A DNA stretch of 8,379 bases from Thermoplasmatota archaeon (lineage in GTDB: Archaea; Thermoplasmatota; Penumbrarchaeia; Penumbrarchaeales; Penumbrarchaeaceae). The stretch lies in assembly GCA_016929175.1 (NCBI GenBank), contig JAFGJI010000022.1, forward strand, positions 1 through 8,379. Reading direction: 5' to 3'. Below are positions 5,181 through 8,379 of this stretch, in pieces; the first letter of the stretch is position 1; each line of letters opens with the position of its first letter. The notes below the pieces were generated by a model that worked only from the letters and a program-made list of their open reading frames with translations, ran no database searches and was not told the DNA's origin. A program made the position numbers and the translations under genes.

Positions 5181-7210
5181 GGACTGTGGCGTTCGAATGG
5201 CTTGATGACCCGGTCCTTGGATCTATAATAACCGTCGAGAACCTTCTGATAGCGGGAACCATATTTGCGATCGGTGTGGTCCTCGCCGCCTTCATGCCCG
5301 GTATACTTGCCAGGAACATTGCCAGAATATTCTCCAACATTGAGTTCAAGTCAATTCTAAAGGGCCAGAAAAGGAACGATGAGGAAAAAGAGAAGGAACG
5401 GGGAAGGATCGACCGGAGAATGGATATAACGGTTGCAAGACCGATAAAGAGGGGGTTGATGGGGTTCTATATCCTTCTTTTCCTGGTCCTTGCGATATAC
5501 ACTCTCCCCCTGGAACTTGGGACCAGGTTCCGCTTTTTTGGAAATTCCTACGAGGCATGGCGTTTCCTCCAGTTTGGGGTATCCTTCTTTTTGATACTCC
5601 TCCTCTCACTTTTCGCATTGGAGCCCATAATGCGGGCATCCATATACCTGCTCCTTGGAAGCAAGGTCTCGAAGAAGAGCAAGTATGTACTTTACCGCTC
5701 CCTCCGGTTCTCCGTAAAGCTTTTCCTGGTTGTTTTCGGGACGTTCATATCTATGGAACTCTCCTTCACCGATGAACAACTGCATCCCCTCGCATGGATA
5801 CTCAAGATCACCATTTTCGTGATGATACTGATCGCCGCCTACATCATAGCCCAGCTGGTCGTGACGATCACGGAGCCTCAGTATCGCTCCGGCGGGAGAT
5901 CGAAGAAGGACATGGGAAAGGCGGTGAGCAGGGGGATCAAGATAGGCATATACATAGCTGGAGCGCTCATCGGACTGCTCTACCTCGGCATATCCCCGAC
6001 CGCAATATTCGGAGGCTCTGTCGTTGCCGGTATTGTCCTGGGTTTCGGCCTCCAGGATACCATATCGAACCTCGCTGCCGGTGTCCTGATAGTCATGGAC
6101 AAACCCTTCGTCATAGGGGACCGCATAAGGTTGGACTGGGGTGGGATCGAGACATGGGGCGATGTCACGGATATTTCCATGAGATCGACCTGGATCAAGA
6201 CACCCGAGGACGAGATGATAGTCATCCCGAACAACGTCATAGCGTCCTCTCAGGTCTGGAACTACACCCGGGATTCCCCAAGAATGGCACTCACAGTGGA
6301 TATCGGCATCTCCTACGATTCCGATTGGAGGCTTGCTGAGAAGCTGATCCTCGAGATACTCCACAAACACCCTCTCGTTCTCAACAAACCCCCCCCGTAT
6401 GTGATGATGAAGGATTTTGCCGAATCCGCCCAGATGCTCACGGTGAAGTTCTGGATCCCGGAGGCAAGGGACCGCAACGTGGTGAAGTCCGATGTTCTGA
6501 AGAGGGTGAAAGATGCTTTCGACCATTGCGGGGTCGAGATACCGTTCCCCTACCGGACCCTGGTCTATAAAAAAGAGATCCCGAAGCCACATAAGCTGGC
6601 CGAAGAATACAAGAGCTCAATATTCCTGCCGTCGACCGGTTTCAAGAAGTTCAAGTTCCAGGAGGATTCTATTGTTGAGGTCGAGACCATTGGAACCTCG
6701 ATACTCGCCCCGACCTCCGGCTTCTACACTGCCCAGTACACCGCACCGTTCGTCATGCAGACCGCCAAAAAGGTGGGTGCCTCCGTCACTGCCCTCTACA
6801 TACACACACCCGGCAGCACGGATTACGAGGGGCAGAGGGCACTGCGCATATACAACGAACTCGCCAAGAGCTACGGCATTGATATCAAATTGATCTACAA
6901 GGAAGGGGACGTTCTCGAGAACATCCTCGAGGTGGCCGAGCAGGAAGAGATCAGCCTCATAATCATGGGGTCCACCGAGGAATCCATCTTCGGCCGGATC
7001 ACCAGGAGATCGATCAGCCAGGAACTTCTCATCCACCTTTCCATCCCGACCATGGTCGTTCCTATCAAGGCCGCCGTCAGGATGAAGGAGGAGATCGAGC
7101 GGAAGAAGAAGGCGGAAGCCCGCGAATTCGACGATGAAGCGGTTGACTTCACTTCACTCGGAGCTCTGGAGAAGATGGAAGAAGAGAGCATGGACCATGA
7201 CGAGGAATGA
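5177..7210 (+). CDS. MscS-family mechanosensitive channel fused to a UspA-like domain
   Basis: The protein has 677 residues, much longer than E. coli MscS (about 286). Hydrophobic helices lie near 20-43, 95-113, 130-148, 178-195, 208-230 and 254-272. The pore-lining segment follows at about 275-308, with GFGLQDTISNLAAG and the conserved DKPFVIGDRI. The beta domain holds STWIKTPEDEMIVIPNN (337-353), and the MscS C-terminal domain ends with CGVEIPFPYRT (451-461). A charged stretch at 62-81 may be a cytoplasmic loop. Residues about 503-630 form a UspA-like domain (ILAPTSG, then LIIMGST, then IPTMVVP), followed by a charged, acid-rich tail. The channel part should open on membrane tension and release solutes under hypo-osmotic shock. 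The Usp part could be a cytoplasmic sensing or dimerising module. Its G-2x-G-9x-G(S/T) ATP motif is degenerate (G598, then E601, R611, S612), and the usual Asp after the first strand is Ser. The start is ATG 5177 or GTG 5186. Confidence 0.92.
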   Translation: MRTVAFEWLDDPVLGSIITVENLLIAGTIFAIGVVLAAFMPGILARNIARIFSNIEFKSILKGQKRNDEEKEKERGRIDRRMDITVARPIKRGLMGFYILLFLVLAIYTLPLELGTRFRFFGNSYEAWRFLQFGVSFFLILLLSLFALEPIMRASIYLLLGSKVSKKSKYVLYRSLRFSVKLFLVVFGTFISMELSFTDEQLHPLAWILKITIFVMILIAAYIIAQLVVTITEPQYRSGGRSKKDMGKAVSRGIKIGIYIAGALIGLLYLGISPTAIFGGSVVAGIVLGFGLQDTISNLAAGVLIVMDKPFVIGDRIRLDWGGIETWGDVTDISMRSTWIKTPEDEMIVIPNNVIASSQVWNYTRDSPRMALTVDIGISYDSDWRLAEKLILEILHKHPLVLNKPPPYVMMKDFAESAQMLTVKFWIPEARDRNVVKSDVLKRVKDAFDHCGVEIPFPYRTLVYKKEIPKPHKLAEEYKSSIFLPSTGFKKFKFQEDSIVEVETIGTSILAPTSGFYTAQYTAPFVMQTAKKVGASVTALYIHTPGSTDYEGQRALRIYNELAKSYGIDIKLIYKEGDVLENILEVAEQEEISLIIMGSTEESIFGRITRRSISQELLIHLSIPTMVVPIKAAVRMKEEIERKKKAEAREFDDEAVDFTSLGALEKMEEESMDHDEE

Positions 7211-7212
7211 TG

Positions 7213-7695
7213 TCATCCCTTCTTCCTGACCATTCCCGCTCTCTCCCTCTCCCTCATTATCTTCTCCGCCATCTTCCCGGGATCAACGATCGGGCCGTGT
7301 CCGAAACCTTCACAGTCGGTGTGTACCAGAAGCTTCCCGGCGGGGGTCAAAAGGAAGGGATAGGTAGCACAAGTATAAGGCCAATCAGGATACAGGGTGC
7401 AGAGGTTGGTACGGTCTTCCAGCAGAGGGCACTTCCCTTTTATCACGAAATAGGGGTGGGTCCGCCCCGTTGTGGGATCCACCTCGAGCCTGTCGATATC
7501 CAGATCGGCGGCCCGCTCATCATCCCTCAGTCTGTCGTACTCACTCCATGTTATATTTATCGCCCAGGGTTGTCTGCAGCACCATGAGCACCTTATGCAC
7601 TCCCAGCGGGTGCCCGGTTCAAGGGGAACCCATTCCCTTTTCAGTAGATCTTCCTCGTTGACCCTCTTGTGGAGCTCGAACCCGCTTTTCTTCAC
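7213..7695 (-). CDS. YkgJ-type cysteine-cluster (putative zinc or iron-chelating) protein
   Basis: The protein has 160 residues from a GTG at 7695. Eight Cys occur: C33-x2-C36-x2-C39-C40, then C89, C99, C109 and C128. The pattern CxxCxxCC, then C-P-L, C-x-L-Y-P-x-W-P-x-x-C and Y-P-F, is the signature of the YkgJ/UPF0153 family, predicted to bind a metal or Fe-S cluster. The biochemical role of the family is poorly known. The protein is cytosolic with a charged C-terminal helix. The frame is open upstream to a TTG at 7776, but that would overlap the divergent gene by 16 bases. No in-frame ATG exists. The GTG at 7695 sits 25 bases from a TATA-like TGTTATATTC and has no Shine-Dalgarno site, which fits a leaderless start; a TTG at 7704 is also possible. 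The gene converges on the channel gene with only 2 bases between the stops. Confidence 0.82.
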   Translation of the reverse strand: MKKSGFELHKRVNEEDLLKREWVPLEPGTRWECIRCSWCCRQPWAINITWSEYDRLRDDERAADLDIDRLEVDPTTGRTHPYFVIKGKCPLLEDRTNLCTLYPDWPYTCATYPFLLTPAGKLLVHTDCEGFGHGPIVDPGKMAEKIMRERERAGMVRKKG

Positions 7696-7715
7696 ATGTA
7701 CCAATTCGTTTGGGT

Positions 7716-7725
7716 GAATATAACA
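7716..7725. promoter_or_regulatory. TATA-like element between divergent genes
   Basis: GAATATAACA on the plus strand reads TGTTATATTC on the minus strand. Leftward it lies 25 bases from the GTG at 7695. Rightward it predicts a transcript start near 7745, giving a leader of about 16 bases that contains the Shine-Dalgarno site of the next gene. It may serve one or both directions. Confidence 0.4.
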
Positions 7726-7749
7726 TTTCCCAAAAGGTTCATTACGAAA

Positions 7750-7754
7750 GGGAG
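7750..7754 (+). promoter_or_regulatory. Shine-Dalgarno site of the right-edge gene
   Basis: GGGAG is followed by a 6-base spacer and then the ATG at 7761. It selects this start over the ATG at 7757, which is in another frame. Confidence 0.65.
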
Positions 7755-7760
7755 AGATGC

Positions 7761-8379
7761 ATGGAAGTGTCCTCAAAGAAACCCAGGACGGGGGCCGGAA
7801 CGGCCTTGAGGTTCGTCTTTACCATTTTAGTGCTCTTGCTGCTAATGGGGGGCACCATCCTCGGCTTTTACCTCTACATCGACCATCTGATCAGCCAGAT
7901 GGAAAGGGAAGGGTTCTCGGAAGAGGACCTCGTCGCTCCGGCCCTGGAGGGAAGACCTCTGGAAACCGAGACACCTCCGATCTTCGTGCTCCCCTGGGAG
8001 CCCGGGCTCTCTCCGGAGATGCACCTGATAATCGCACTCAACAATTCGGATGACATCAAGAAGCTGGATGGCTACATCGACATTGGCGTGGTCCTTAACC
8101 TATCACTCAAGAACGCCGGTCAGGGAAGACTGTACGTGGAGCGCACCTATGCACATCCTGGCTGGGGGGGCGAGGTTTCCGGAAACCTGGGCAAGTACAT
8201 CGACATCGGTCAGGAGCGCTACATGAGGCACCTTATCGTCCCTTTCCCGGAAGAGCCCCTCGAAGATGACGATATGACACTGTCCATCTTCTTTGATATA
8301 CTTGTGGAGAGGGGGGGTACCTGGTATCGAAGGGAAGGGATCGAGTACCCGGCATATCCCGTCAACGTACTCGAGCCGC
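7761..8379 (+). CDS. Single-pass membrane protein of unknown function, 3' end outside window
   Basis: An open frame of 206 codons runs from the ATG at 7761 to the window edge, with no stop. The first 15 residues are basic (KKPRTGAGTALR), followed by a strongly hydrophobic helix at about 17-40, so the product is probably anchored with its bulk outside the cell. A polar, Pro- and Glu-rich linker (about 48-80) leads into a region rich in alternating hydrophobic residues (LIIALNN, IDIGVVLNLSLKN, GRLYVERTY), suggesting a beta-sandwich-like domain. No catalytic residues or known signature are visible. It is not recognised beyond these features. The good Shine-Dalgarno site and codon use like the neighbours (ATA, AGG) support it as real. 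It is divergent from the YkgJ-type gene. Confidence 0.7.
   Translation, partial: MEVSSKKPRTGAGTALRFVFTILVLLLLMGGTILGFYLYIDHLISQMEREGFSEEDLVAPALEGRPLETETPPIFVLPWEPGLSPEMHLIIALNNSDDIKKLDGYIDIGVVLNLSLKNAGQGRLYVERTYAHPGWGGEVSGNLGKYIDIGQERYMRHLIVPFPEEPLEDDDMTLSIFFDILVERGGTWYRREGIEYPAYPVNVLEP

Noticed and set aside
6389..6396. A run of eight C in the channel gene
   Set aside because: Considered as a phase-variation tract or sequencing error, but the reading frame is intact on both sides (KPPPYV), and a single C8 run is weak evidence.
5606..6592. A 328-codon open frame on the minus strand opposite the channel gene
   Set aside because: It lies entirely antisense to conserved MscS residues, and its product is rich in His, Asp and Arg with no domain; it is a shadow of the codon bias of the real gene.
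7213..7290. Pyrimidine-rich CTCTCCCTCTCCC stretch considered as a repeat or terminator
   Set aside because: It is the C-terminal coding sequence (RERER, KK) of the YkgJ-type gene and is explained by Arg/Lys/Glu codons.
1..8379. Search for a defence system, CRISPR array, mobile element, tRNA or toxin-antitoxin pair
   Set aside because: No direct repeats with spacers, transposase motifs, cloverleaf-like sequences or small paired genes were seen by eye on either strand.

Overview
This window most likely comes from an archaeon, probably a euryarchaeote of the Thermoplasmata type; that placement is inference from sequence style. The evidence is as follows. Isoleucine ATA and arginine AGG/AGA codons are very common. 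TATA-like boxes lie about 25 bases upstream of starts that often lack a Shine-Dalgarno site (leaderless style). Other genes have strong GGAGG-type sites. There is also a UbiA-type prenyltransferase and a universal-stress-protein domain fused to a channel. Coding density is high and no gap exceeds 175 bases. I found no rRNA, tRNA, CRISPR array or insertion sequence.

Layout from left to right. A UbiA-family prenyltransferase (minus strand) runs off the left edge. Upstream of it on the same strand are a secreted subtilisin-like (S8) protease and a multi-pass membrane protein of unknown function. Divergent to these is a metallo-beta-lactamase-fold hydrolase of the glyoxalase II/ETHE1 type. It converges on a minus-strand gene for a membrane-anchored six-Asp-box beta-propeller. 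Divergent from the propeller, behind an AT-rich promoter, is a large MscS-type mechanosensitive channel with a C-terminal UspA-like domain. It may be preceded by a 19-codon leader ORF. The channel ends 2 bases from the end of a convergent gene for a YkgJ-type cysteine-cluster protein. Divergent from that is a single-pass membrane protein with a probable extracytoplasmic beta-rich domain, which runs off the right edge.

Six of the eight main genes encode membrane or exported proteins (prenyltransferase, protease, polytopic protein, propeller, channel, right-edge protein), so the region has a cell-envelope flavour. However, most genes seem to have their own promoter and many alternate in direction, so there is no clear multi-gene operon and no obvious new multi-component system. 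The points most worth a second look are the MscS-Usp fusion with a degenerate nucleotide-binding motif, the coupled mini-ORF in front of it, the protease lacking a normal-length propeptide, and the propeller with a repeated D-x-R motif.
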